Shown here one piece after another: positions 1 through 7,580 of a stretch of 64,000 nt of DNA. This DNA comes from Pirellulaceae bacterium. GTDB taxonomy: Bacteria; Planctomycetota; Planctomycetia; Pirellulales; Pirellulaceae. The position numbers were made by a program, and so were the translations under genes. The notes below the pieces were generated by a model. That model was not told the origin of the DNA. It saw only the letters and a list, made by a program, of their open reading frames with translations, and searched no databases. Within the stretch, counting starts at the first letter, position 1, and every line of letters starts with the position of its first letter. The stretch lies in assembly GCA_028280445.1 (NCBI GenBank), contig JANQLU010000038.1:1-64000 (forward strand), in the 5' to 3' direction.

Positions 1-30
1 ACGCCTTGAATTGATACCAAACGTCATGGT

Positions 31-180
31 AAGCGGCAGGGCTCTAGCCGCCGGTGAACCCTCAAATACCGGCGGCTAGCGCCTTGCCGCTCACATCAAA
101 TTCACAGCTTTCCGATTTAATCAACGCTGCATAGCACCTTGCCGCTTACGACAGGCTCGGCAGGAGCCTCGCCCTCCCGA
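31..180. repeat. Palindromic intergenic repeats (types B and A)
   Basis: A type B inverted repeat lies at 31-94; its arms read roughly AGCGGCAGGGCTCTAGCCGC and GCGGCTAGCGCCTTGCCGCT. It is followed by a type A element at 154-180 (GGCTCGGCAGGAGCCTCGCC then CTCCCGA). Both families recur many times between genes in this window. No gene is visible before position 445. The rest of 1-444 holds only two short hairpins, GGGAA/TTCCC near 330-345 and CGGGC/GCCCG at 371-389. Confidence 0.85.
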
Positions 181-444
181 TCACTCAATTTCTGAAATAG
201 CCCGTCACACTTGGCGACAGGGGCTGCGAAATCTTATTAGACAACGACCGAAACGGGATGTGAAGCTTGTGCCGATATTAACTTCCGTTCTGGAACTGTC
301 GTTTTTCCGTTTCACTTTTTCTCGCTGACGGGAATTTTTTTCCCGCGTTTGAAACAACAAAACGGGAAAACGGGCGAAAAATTTGCCCGGCAGGCATAAC
401 AGCCTATGTTTTTAAGGTAGGAAAATATTTTTTGTTTTGAAAAA

Positions 445-894
445 ATGAGCGCGCCCAAACGAAAAACGACTAAGGTAATTTCGGAACGCAATTCGATTCC
501 CGAATTACTTGGCAAAAAGATCTTGATCATCGACGATGCCAAGGTCGTAGTCTTGCGCGTGGAATATGATTTGCGAAAATGCGGATTTCGAAAAATCAAA
601 AGCCTGACGGATTCACGCGAAGCCATTAGCGTGTTGCGCGAGTTTCAACCGGATATTTTGTTACTCGATATCGAAATGCCTCACATTGACGGACTCGAAA
701 TTCTCAAACAAATGGGTGCGTCCGACGAATTTTCCAAGATCATCGTTTTAATGTTGAGTGCATCCAATGAAAAACGAGACCGCTCATTGGAACTCGGTGC
801 CCTGAGTTTTATTCCCAAACCTTGGTCTATCGAAAAATTGATGAGCACGATTTCTTCCACGTGTCGATTGGCCAACCGCTTTGGCACACGGTAA
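445..894 (+). CDS. Stand-alone CheY-like response regulator
   Basis: This is a 149-residue protein made of a single receiver domain after a basic N-terminal tail of about 23 residues. The acidic pocket is D30-D31 in the ILIIDDAK strand. The phosphoacceptor is D75 (LLLDIEMP), the switch Ser/Thr is S105 (MLSAS), and the conserved lysine is K125 (IPKPW), so the domain should accept phosphate. No output domain follows and no histidine kinase is adjacent, so partner and target are unknown. By family knowledge such proteins act by protein-protein contact downstream of a kinase. No clear Shine-Dalgarno sequence precedes the ATG; an AAGGTAGG at about 413-420 is too far away. It is convergent with the hydrolase that ends at 933. 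Confidence 0.88.
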   Translation: MSAPKRKTTKVISERNSIPELLGKKILIIDDAKVVVLRVEYDLRKCGFRKIKSLTDSREAISVLREFQPDILLLDIEMPHIDGLEILKQMGASDEFSKIIVLMLSASNEKRDRSLELGALSFIPKPWSIEKLMSTISSTCRLANRFGTR

Positions 895-932
895 TCTGAA
901 AAGTTCTCCGCCTGGCAGACACTGCGTCGATT

Positions 933-1886
933 TCATGCATTGCCAGTGCTCGATGGCACGCCTCGAGCGCAACACCAGGCGACGATGGCATCGAATCGTT
1001 CTTCGTCCAACTCATGACCGCCCGCAAATCGCAAATGGGTCAAGTGAAGTTCACCTCGATGTTGGAAAAACTCCTCGACTTGGTGACAAATCTCGTCCGC
1101 GTCCAGAGAATATTTGTCATCGGTTGCTGACAGGATCAATGTCGGTCGCGGGGAAAGACAACGCATCAAATCTACCATTTCGAATGACTTGAGAAATCCT
1201 GGAATGATCTCCGCTTTTTCGATCCCTGTTCCGAATTGAATTTTGTTGGCAAAGGAACATAGCGCACCGCTTGACCCGATAAAATCGATCCGTTCATCGA
1301 GTGCTCCGTGGAACAGCGCTGTATTGCCACCGTAGGAGTGTCCCAAAATGCCAACCGGCTGTTGGCCCGCCAACTCGCTGAGCAAAACGCTGATTGCAAT
1401 TGAGGAATCCTCGATTACCTTTTTCATCAGTGTCGTGCCACGCAATAGACGATAAGCCATCTCGTTGTAGTGTTGGAGAAAATCCCCCGCATCTTCATCG
1501 ATTCCGGTCGCGTTGTGTCGACGATCTTCGAAACACACTGAATCGGGTGCCAATACCAGGATCCCGCGTTCGGCTAGTGCAGGCCCAAAACTTTGGTAGG
1601 GATCTCCGCACAATCCCGCGACTTCGCTTTTTCCGAAATGGCGTTCACCATTGTGTTGATGATTCACCAACACTGCCGCTCGTGTTTTCACTGCAGGAAC
1701 AAAACGCCAAGCGCGGATTTCGTCTTGCTCCGTTCCCTCGTAACAAATCAGTTCACGTCGGTAGCCGTCAAATTCGCTGGAATCTTCGAGCGAATATGCC
1801 ACGTTTTCGGTACGCGGTGAAATATCCAAAAATTGCTGGATCGATTGTCGCAATGCGTGAATCTTGGATTCGTTCGTAGACGTCAT
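933..1886 (-). CDS. Alpha/beta hydrolase, dienelactone-hydrolase-like
   Basis: A 317-residue cytoplasmic alpha/beta-hydrolase-fold enzyme. The nucleophile elbow is GHSYGG with S184. The probable acid is D256 or D257 (SATDDKYS) and the base is H291 (AGGHELDEE), giving a complete triad in the usual order. Substrate cannot be told; the layout resembles dienelactone-hydrolase or acetyl-xylan-esterase relatives. The frame is open to 2075, but the ATG at 1886 is preferred because the family-like sequence begins there and the longer version would run across the promoter of the divergent repressor gene. It is divergently transcribed from that gene, so the operators at 2007-2045 could in principle affect it too. 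Confidence 0.75.
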   Translation of the reverse strand: MTSTNESKIHALRQSIQQFLDISPRTENVAYSLEDSSEFDGYRRELICYEGTEQDEIRAWRFVPAVKTRAAVLVNHQHNGERHFGKSEVAGLCGDPYQSFGPALAERGILVLAPDSVCFEDRRHNATGIDEDAGDFLQHYNEMAYRLLRGTTLMKKVIEDSSIAISVLLSELAGQQPVGILGHSYGGNTALFHGALDERIDFIGSSGALCSFANKIQFGTGIEKAEIIPGFLKSFEMVDLMRCLSPRPTLILSATDDKYSLDADEICHQVEEFFQHRGELHLTHLRFAGGHELDEERFDAIVAWCCARGVPSSTGNA

Positions 1887-2000
1887 CGCTGGAAAAAACT
1901 CTGGTTTGAAAAAAAGTTCCCAGAATTGTAACGGGAAAAAACACGCCGAGTTCTCTAAAACCCCTCCAAAACCGGTCTCAGAAAGTTTTGAAAAAAAGTA

Positions 2001-2045
2001 TTGACGTACAAATGTTTGTGCAATAGAGTAATACAAACAAATGTA
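2001..2045 (+). promoter_or_regulatory. Promoter with two BlaI/MecI-type operators
   Basis: A sigma-70-like promoter reads TTGACG (2001-2006), a 17-base spacer, then TAGAGT (2024-2029). Two dyads of the TACA-N6-TGTA kind used by BlaI/MecI/CopY repressors overlap it. One is ACA-AATGTT-TGT at 2008-2019 in the spacer. The other is TACA-AACAAA-TGTA at 2032-2045 around the expected transcription start. The centres are 25 bp apart. Binding here would block the promoter, consistent with autoregulation by the repressor encoded just downstream. The dyads are seen; the protein bound is inferred from the family. Confidence 0.65.
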
Positions 2046-2061
2046 CGTGAAAGAGGGAGAC

Positions 2062-2442
2062 ATGGCTGCAAACACCCCCTTGTCCCGAGCGGAATTGGAA
2101 GTCGCACAGACGCTTTGGAAACTGAAAGAGGCGACGGTGCGTCAAGTATTTGAGGCGATTCCAGAAGAGCGTGAAATCGATTTTTGGACCGTCCAGACAT
2201 TGCTGCGGCGTCTGGAAGCCAAAGATTACTTGAAATCAAGACTCGAGGGACGAACAAGGATATACAAAGCCAAAGTTAAACCGGCGACGGTCGTCAAACG
2301 TTTGACCAATGATTTTGTCGATCGCGTGTTCGACGGTGAAGCCATTCCGTTGTTTCAGCACTTGCTGCGTCATCGCGACTTGAACGCCCAGGAAATCGAA
2401 AAACTGCGACAAATGTTGGACGAACAGTCGAAAGAGCAATGA
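2062..2442 (+). CDS. BlaI/MecI/CopY-family transcriptional repressor
   Basis: A 126-residue winged-helix repressor of the BlaI family. It shows the characteristic start LSRAELEVAQTLWKL, the helix-turn-helix region around TVRQVFEAIPEE, and the wing LLRRLEAKDYL. The C-terminal half is the usual dimerisation part, which in BlaI/MecI is cut by the partner protease. The frame extends to an ATG at 2041, but that codon lies inside an operator. The ATG at 2062 follows a good Shine-Dalgarno sequence (GAGGGAG, 2053-2059) and is chosen. Its stop overlaps the start of the M56 protease gene (ATGATG), a translationally coupled pair as in blaI-blaR1. The likely role is repression of its own operon, relieved by proteolysis. 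Confidence 0.88.
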   Translation: MAANTPLSRAELEVAQTLWKLKEATVRQVFEAIPEEREIDFWTVQTLLRRLEAKDYLKSRLEGRTRIYKAKVKPATVVKRLTNDFVDRVFDGEAIPLFQHLLRHRDLNAQEIEKLRQMLDEQSKEQ

Positions 2443-4652
2443 TGTACGAATCAATCAGCGTTGGAGCATTAGTGATCGGTGTTCACCTGGGACAGGTAAC
2501 GATTTTGGCGTTGCTGGTCATGGTGACTACGCGATTCTTGAAATCAAAACCGTATCTGTGTTACGGTTTGTTGACGCTGGCAATTTTGAAATGTCTGACG
2601 CCGCCGTTTGTCCCCGGCTGGGGTTGGTATAAGCTCGAAATCCCATCCCCACAAGCCACGACTAAAACGGTGGCACAGCATTTTGACGACTCGACAAAGC
2701 CTAACGGCCAAAGCGACGTTTCAACTGGAAAGCAATCAGCGGTCGAAAATTCAGGAAAACAGTCGGGCGTTTCATCGCGATTTGGAGCATTGCCCGCGGT
2801 CAAGCCTGGAAAGTTGATTCGAGAAGAACCTGTCGCTGCCAATCGAAAGAATCGTTCGACAGCTGTGCAAAATAACAACAACGACGAAACAGCCGGTTTG
2901 ATACGAGGTTGGCCATTGTTTGTTGTGTCCGGTTATTTGTTGGTCAGCTTTTGTATGTTGGCCGTCGCGATCGGCTACGCCGTCAGCTTTAGATTTCGAA
3001 TTCGCGAAACGGTCACTGTAAACTCGCTCATTGACGAATTATTTCAACGTTGTTTGCAACAAGTAAAAATCAAACACGCCCGTTTAGTTCTGACCAAATC
3101 TGATACGGGACCCATGGCTTATGGATTACTACGACCCACCGTGGTGATACCACAGACATTGGTCGAATCCTGTACGGCAGACGAACTGGAGACCATTTTT
3201 TTACACGAACTCAACCACATCAAACGGCGAGACATTGTGCTGGGCTGGCTCCAAACGATCGCGGTTTGTCTATGGTGGCTGAATCCAGTGGTTTGGTATC
3301 TCAGCGCTTGCCTCAGCCGATGGCGCGAGTACTGCTGTGATCTGGAAACGATGACGATTCAAAATATTTCGTCGAAAGAATATTGTCTTCGCCTGTTAAA
3401 AGCGTCTTCTTGCCGGAACAAATGTCTGTTTCCCGTTCAGTTTGGTGTTTCTCCATTTCTAAAACTGGAACAAAGGATGAAAGTGCTGATGAAGAATTCA
3501 AACTCACCGCATCGAGGAATGTCGATCGGTCTCAAAGCTGTGCTCGTTTTAGCAGCCTGTATGGTTTTACCCAATGTTATGGGTTTTGGAGTGGTGGAAA
3601 GCACTCAACCTGAAAATTTCACGAATGACACGGAGCTGATTTTTTACTCCAGCAAAAACGGCACAGTCGAAATCAAAAAAGGTGACTTCGGTACATCACG
3701 AGTATTCGCCACACCGCACAATGTCAGTCATGGCAAAGTGTCGCCGGATGGTCAATCGTTTGCGTTTGTATCCTGGGTGGATGGAAAACGACAAGTTTGG
3801 GTTTGTGACCGAAAAGGAAAGTCAAAAGCAATTTCACCCGACCATGGACACGAATTTATCCAGCAAATCGAATGGTCTCCTGACGGCAAAACAATCGCCT
3901 ACCGGACCCAGGGAAGTCATCGTAGCGCCGTCTATCTAGTCAAACCCGACGGCACAGAACATCGAAAATTGAAACCCTTTCGCGGAAAATTTTCTCGCGG
4001 ACTTCAGTACTACAATGATTTTTGCTGGTCTCCATCGGGGCAATCACTGGCGATCGCAAAAGTTGTCGAAATCACTTCGAATCACTTTGCAGACATGATC
4101 ACGATCGAACGAAAATCGGTCTTGCAGATTCATCAACTCAAAACGGACAAGCGCAAAGAGCTATTTGGAATTGGCCAGCGACGCGTCGTCAGCAATCTTG
4201 CCTGGTCACCCGATGAGAAATGGGTCGCATTCAAATCAAAATACGATCTGTACATTCAGGACGTGGCTGGAAAAGAGAAACCGAAACGGCTGGCGACACG
4301 GTTGAACCCCGGCGGGTTCCCGCGATGGTCGTCCGATAGCCAAACGATTTTGGTTCATTCATCCACAGGAAATTCGCCCGCCCCACCGGGTGCAAAAAAA
4401 ATTGCCAAACCCAAAAACACACTTCTTCTGATTCGCATTGACGGCAAATCAGCGAAAAAACAAATCTCCGTGCCTTTCTATGTTTGGGATTACGATTGGG
4501 ATGGCAGTGGAAAATCGATCGTTTGCACAGGCGATCATCGCAGATTGGTCAAAATCACGACCAAAGATTCTTCCCGCGAAATTCTGGCCGAGGATGTCGG
4601 TTTTTGGGGGCAAGTTCAAATTCGTAACACCGCCCAAAAAAAAGGAAAATAA
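2439..4652 (+). CDS. BlaR1-like M56 membrane metalloprotease with C-terminal beta-propeller
   Basis: A 737-residue protein. The N-terminal part is BlaR1/M56-like: hydrophobic segments at about 7-33, 38-60, 157-182, 268-296 and 361-384, and the zinc motif H256-E-L-N-H260. After the last membrane segment, residues about 390-735 form a WD40-like/TolB-type propeller with repeated blades such as VSPDGQSFAFVS, EWSPDGKTIAYRT, CWSPSGQSLAI, AWSPDEKWVAF and RWSSDSQTILV. BlaR1 carries a penicillin-binding sensor in this place; no such SxxK/SxN/KTG domain is visible. By analogy the propeller would be extracytoplasmic and sense an unknown ligand, and the protease would inactivate the repressor encoded upstream. 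It overlaps that gene by 4 nt, and a second ATG at 2442 is also possible. Confidence 0.85.
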   Translation: MMYESISVGALVIGVHLGQVTILALLVMVTTRFLKSKPYLCYGLLTLAILKCLTPPFVPGWGWYKLEIPSPQATTKTVAQHFDDSTKPNGQSDVSTGKQSAVENSGKQSGVSSRFGALPAVKPGKLIREEPVAANRKNRSTAVQNNNNDETAGLIRGWPLFVVSGYLLVSFCMLAVAIGYAVSFRFRIRETVTVNSLIDELFQRCLQQVKIKHARLVLTKSDTGPMAYGLLRPTVVIPQTLVESCTADELETIFLHELNHIKRRDIVLGWLQTIAVCLWWLNPVVWYLSACLSRWREYCCDLETMTIQNISSKEYCLRLLKASSCRNKCLFPVQFGVSPFLKLEQRMKVLMKNSNSPHRGMSIGLKAVLVLAACMVLPNVMGFGVVESTQPENFTNDTELIFYSSKNGTVEIKKGDFGTSRVFATPHNVSHGKVSPDGQSFAFVSWVDGKRQVWVCDRKGKSKAISPDHGHEFIQQIEWSPDGKTIAYRTQGSHRSAVYLVKPDGTEHRKLKPFRGKFSRGLQYYNDFCWSPSGQSLAIAKVVEITSNHFADMITIERKSVLQIHQLKTDKRKELFGIGQRRVVSNLAWSPDEKWVAFKSKYDLYIQDVAGKEKPKRLATRLNPGGFPRWSSDSQTILVHSSTGNSPAPPGAKKIAKPKNTLLLIRIDGKSAKKQISVPFYVWDYDWDGSGKSIVCTGDHRRLVKITTKDSSREILAEDVGFWGQVQIRNTAQKKGK

Positions 4653-4653
4653 T

Positions 4654-5361
4654 ATGACGATCAAACTGAATCTGGTAATCACGTTAGCTGTTGTGTTGAG
4701 TTTTTCGGCGGTGAATCATCTTCACGCCCAAAGTCGCGGTGTGGGAGAAACGCCAATCAATCGGGCGCTGCCTGAACCGGTTCGTATTGGAGCCAAAAAA
4801 GACGATCGAACAAAAAACGTTCGTTTTACTTTTGAAAAAATGAAGGTTGGCGAGATGGCCATCAACTGGAAAACGGACAACAAAGAAGGGCTGTGGACCA
4901 TTGGCAACGCATTGAATTCTCCCAGTGGTGTTACGTACTTTCAGTTCGAATCCAAGGACACGCGTGGAACCTGCCTGATGGATGCAGACCATCATCAGTT
5001 CGATTTTCCCAAGATCGAAGTCAAAATGATGTTCAATCATGCAAAATCATCCGGAGGAATTCTTTGGTCCGGAAAACGAGAAGGCGAATTTTTTTCGGCA
5101 TCGATCGATCGTCAAAACAATCGCATTAAAGTGATCCGAACTTTCAAAGGTAAAGATCAAGTCATGGGAACTGTGGCCATTCCAAAATCGAAAACTCGCT
5201 GGCACAAACTTGGGGTTTCACTGCAAGAGGACAAACTGACTGTCTTGTTCAACGGCAGTCCCTGTGCCGTTTTTTACGATGTCAAAGGAGCACGGGATCA
5301 CAAAATCGGATTGATTGGTACCGGTTCGGTCCGTTTTGATAACTACGATGTTCGATTTTAA
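4654..5361 (+). CDS. Secreted LamG/DUF1080-like protein of unknown function
   Basis: A 235-residue secreted protein. An Sec signal peptide (hydrophobic core VITLAVVLSFSAVNHLHA, then AQS) is followed by one jelly-roll-like domain (about residues 50-235). The pattern WxxGNALNSPSGVTYFQF ... SGGILWSGKR ... KVIRTFKG ... WHKLGVSLQEDKLTVLFNG ... VRFDNYDV is typical of concanavalin-A-like (LamG, DUF1080) domains that bind or act on polysaccharide. No catalytic residue can be assigned. The start at 4654 lies one base after the preceding stop codon, with AAAGGAAA at 4641-4648 as ribosome site. This makes it the third gene of the repressor-protease operon and a candidate effector or output. Confidence 0.7.
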   Translation: MTIKLNLVITLAVVLSFSAVNHLHAQSRGVGETPINRALPEPVRIGAKKDDRTKNVRFTFEKMKVGEMAINWKTDNKEGLWTIGNALNSPSGVTYFQFESKDTRGTCLMDADHHQFDFPKIEVKMMFNHAKSSGGILWSGKREGEFFSASIDRQNNRIKVIRTFKGKDQVMGTVAIPKSKTRWHKLGVSLQEDKLTVLFNGSPCAVFYDVKGARDHKIGLIGTGSVRFDNYDVRF

Positions 5362-5405
5362 ATCGCTGCTGCGTTGCGATATCGTAACCTGACTTCTATT
5401 TTTTA

Positions 5406-5438
5406 GACAACGGAACGGTCGATCACCGTTCCGTTGTC
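5406..5438. terminator. Perfect 14-bp hairpin after the M56 operon
   Basis: GACAACGGAACGGT (5406-5419) and its exact complement (5425-5438) flank a 5-base loop, 45 bases after the stop codon of the secreted protein gene. There is no clean T-run on either side, so it may be a transcript-end stabilising hairpin rather than a classic intrinsic terminator. Confidence 0.5.
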
Positions 5439-5446
5439 GCGTTTGA

Positions 5447-5584
5447 GGCTCACGCAGAGTCGCAGAGAAAACAAGCAGACGAAACACAAATGAAATGATC
5501 AGTTATGTTATGAAATCAGAAATCACATTTTAGCTTGAGACCAAAGTTCCAAAATCCTCTGCGTCTCCGCGTCTCTGCGTGAGA
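5447..5584. repeat. Type E dispersed repeat (CTCTGCGT family)
   Basis: GGCTCACGCAGAGTCGCAGAG at 5447-5467 and CTCTGCGTCTCCGCGTCTCT plus GCGTGAG at 5557-5584 form a long inverted repeat. Similar CTCTGCGT/ACGCAGAG intergenic repeats are widespread in bacterial genomes. The stretch 5362-5836 otherwise shows no gene. Confidence 0.7.
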
Positions 5585-5836
5585 CTTTATTCCCAATTCT
5601 CCACGCCTAACAGCACATCACCATCCGGCCAACTTCAAAGCCCCGTTCCCTTTCGTGTTTATTTGCACACAAAGTCCACAAAAATTGCACTTCGGATATT
5701 CAAGTCGTCGTCCAAGTGGTTTTTAATGATCATGTTGAAAATTCGCCCTTGAGTGTAATAGTGACGCAATCGCAACTCGCATGCGTTGCATGTGTCGAAA
5801 TTCAATTCACCGAAATCACCAAGTAGCGAGACTCCG

Positions 5837-7558
5837 ATGAACCGACCAAGTACTTTAAAAATTTTGTTCGCGATTGCGATGGCGATTCCCGTTTCCGTCG
5901 TTGCCCAAGAACAACCACGGCAAGTTTATCGCGGGGCGGTTGGTAAAACGGGTGCGATTGCTACCGGTAGTAACGCTGCAGCAGACGCCGGGATGGAGAT
6001 ACTCAAGTCAGGCGGCAATGCAGTTGACGCGGCGGTCGCGACCATGCTGGTTCAAACAGTCATCGAGTCGCGTTTGTTCTGTTTTGGCAGCGAAGTTCCA
6101 ATTATCGTCTACGACAAAAAACGCGATGTCGTCGAAGTCATTGTTGGTTTGGGCGCCGCACCGCGCCTGGCAACTCCGAAATGGTTCAAAGAAAATCGTA
6201 AAAGCTTGATCAATGGGCGAGGTGATATTGCCAATTGTGTTGTTCCGGGAACGCTCGACGCATTCATCACGGCGCTAGATCGTTACGGAACACGGTCGTT
6301 TGGCGAATGTGCCCAGCCGATGATCAAAGTGTTGCAGACCCGGGCGGATACGTCGGTCGAAGATCTGCGACGACGATATGGACGGCGACGTGGATTCGAT
6401 CCTGACAAATGGGTCAAGCATCACAAAAACTTTTTGCGGATGATCGAACGTCTGGTCGCCGCCGAAAAAGCGGCGGGCAAAGATCGCCGCAGTGGGTTGC
6501 GGGCTGTTTCCGATTACTTTTATCGAGGTCCAATCGCCCGGGAGATCGATGCCTGGTCTCGTAAAAATGGCGGGTTGCTCCGCTACACCGACTTTGCAAC
6601 ACATGCGACGCGGATCGAAAACCCTCGTTCGATGCAATTCCGTGACCACACGATTTACAAATGTGATGTCTGGACACAAGGCCCGTTTTTGTTGCAAACA
6701 TTCAAATTGCTAGAGGATCGCGATCTCAACTCACTGAAATACAATTCGGCGGACTACATTCATCTGGTGACCGAAGCGATGAAGTTGGCGTTTGCCGATC
6801 GCGATGCGTTCTACGGCGATCTCGCGTTTGTTGATGTGCCCATCAAAAAACTGTTGTCTGATCCATATACAAAAATTCGTCGCGAATTGATTAATATGAA
6901 AACAGCATCGGTTAAACAGCGGCCCGGCGATCCGTTTCAAATGAAACCATTGTTAGGAAAAGCGCCTCGCGATCACCAGGTGACCAGCGGACACAGCGAT
7001 GATACGTCAAACTGCCTGGTTGCTGACCAGTGGGGCAACGTCGTTGCCGCGACTCCCAGTGGTTGGGGTGGCGTAACGGCTGGTGACACCGGTGTTCAAC
7101 TAGGAAGCCGGATGATTGGTTTAAACGTTTGGGATCGTCATCCGAGTCTCGTTCAACCGGGGAAACGACCGCGAATCACTTTGACACCGACTTTGGTATT
7201 CAAAAACGGCAAACCCGTTTTTGCCGTCAGTGTGGCTGGCGGTGATCAACAGGATCAAGCGACCATTCAAATCTTGCTAAACCGACTGGAATTCAAAATG
7301 GATCCAGTCGCATCGGTCCGCTCGCCGCGATTTAGTACTCAACACCACATTAACTGGTTTGGCCATACCAAGGCGCGGCTGGGATCTTTGGCGGTACCGC
7401 GAAATGTCTCGGCAGCGATCGTTACCGATTTGAAGAAACGTGGCCATACGGTGACCCGAAGTAGAACAGCCGGTGCCGCAGTCGTATTGGCCATCGACCC
7501 CCAAACGGGCGTCAAACATGCTGCCGCCGATCGCGGTAAAGTGGCCGTAGGTTATTGA
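5837..7558 (+). CDS. Divergent gamma-glutamyltranspeptidase-family protein
   Basis: A 573-residue secreted Ntn-hydrolase of the gamma-glutamyltransferase family. A signal peptide (ILFAIAMAIPVSVVAQ) precedes the typical GAIATGSNAAADAGMEIL and GGNAVDAAVATML motifs. The autoprocessing/nucleophile threonine corresponds to T390 (HSDDTSNCLVADQWGN), placing the small subunit at about 390-573. Family members cleave gamma-glutamyl bonds of glutathione-like substrates. Oddities: the classic Gly-rich loop GIGGGGF is replaced by SRLFCFGSEVP, the usual TTH around the nucleophile is TSN, and the GGSRI-like loop is AGGDQQDQA. Substrate may therefore differ from glutathione. The ATG at 5837 is chosen over an upstream TTG (5786) because the signal peptide starts there. 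Confidence 0.8.
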   Translation: MNRPSTLKILFAIAMAIPVSVVAQEQPRQVYRGAVGKTGAIATGSNAAADAGMEILKSGGNAVDAAVATMLVQTVIESRLFCFGSEVPIIVYDKKRDVVEVIVGLGAAPRLATPKWFKENRKSLINGRGDIANCVVPGTLDAFITALDRYGTRSFGECAQPMIKVLQTRADTSVEDLRRRYGRRRGFDPDKWVKHHKNFLRMIERLVAAEKAAGKDRRSGLRAVSDYFYRGPIAREIDAWSRKNGGLLRYTDFATHATRIENPRSMQFRDHTIYKCDVWTQGPFLLQTFKLLEDRDLNSLKYNSADYIHLVTEAMKLAFADRDAFYGDLAFVDVPIKKLLSDPYTKIRRELINMKTASVKQRPGDPFQMKPLLGKAPRDHQVTSGHSDDTSNCLVADQWGNVVAATPSGWGGVTAGDTGVQLGSRMIGLNVWDRHPSLVQPGKRPRITLTPTLVFKNGKPVFAVSVAGGDQQDQATIQILLNRLEFKMDPVASVRSPRFSTQHHINWFGHTKARLGSLAVPRNVSAAIVTDLKKRGHTVTRSRTAGAAVVLAIDPQTGVKHAAADRGKVAVGY

Positions 7559-7580
7559 GGTTCACTCGCCGTGTCGGTGA

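Noticed and set aside
2439..4652. True beta-lactam sensor BlaR1/MecR1
   Set aside because: No SxxK, SxN or KTG motifs are visible in the C-terminal half, which instead has WD40-like blades; no beta-lactamase gene is near.
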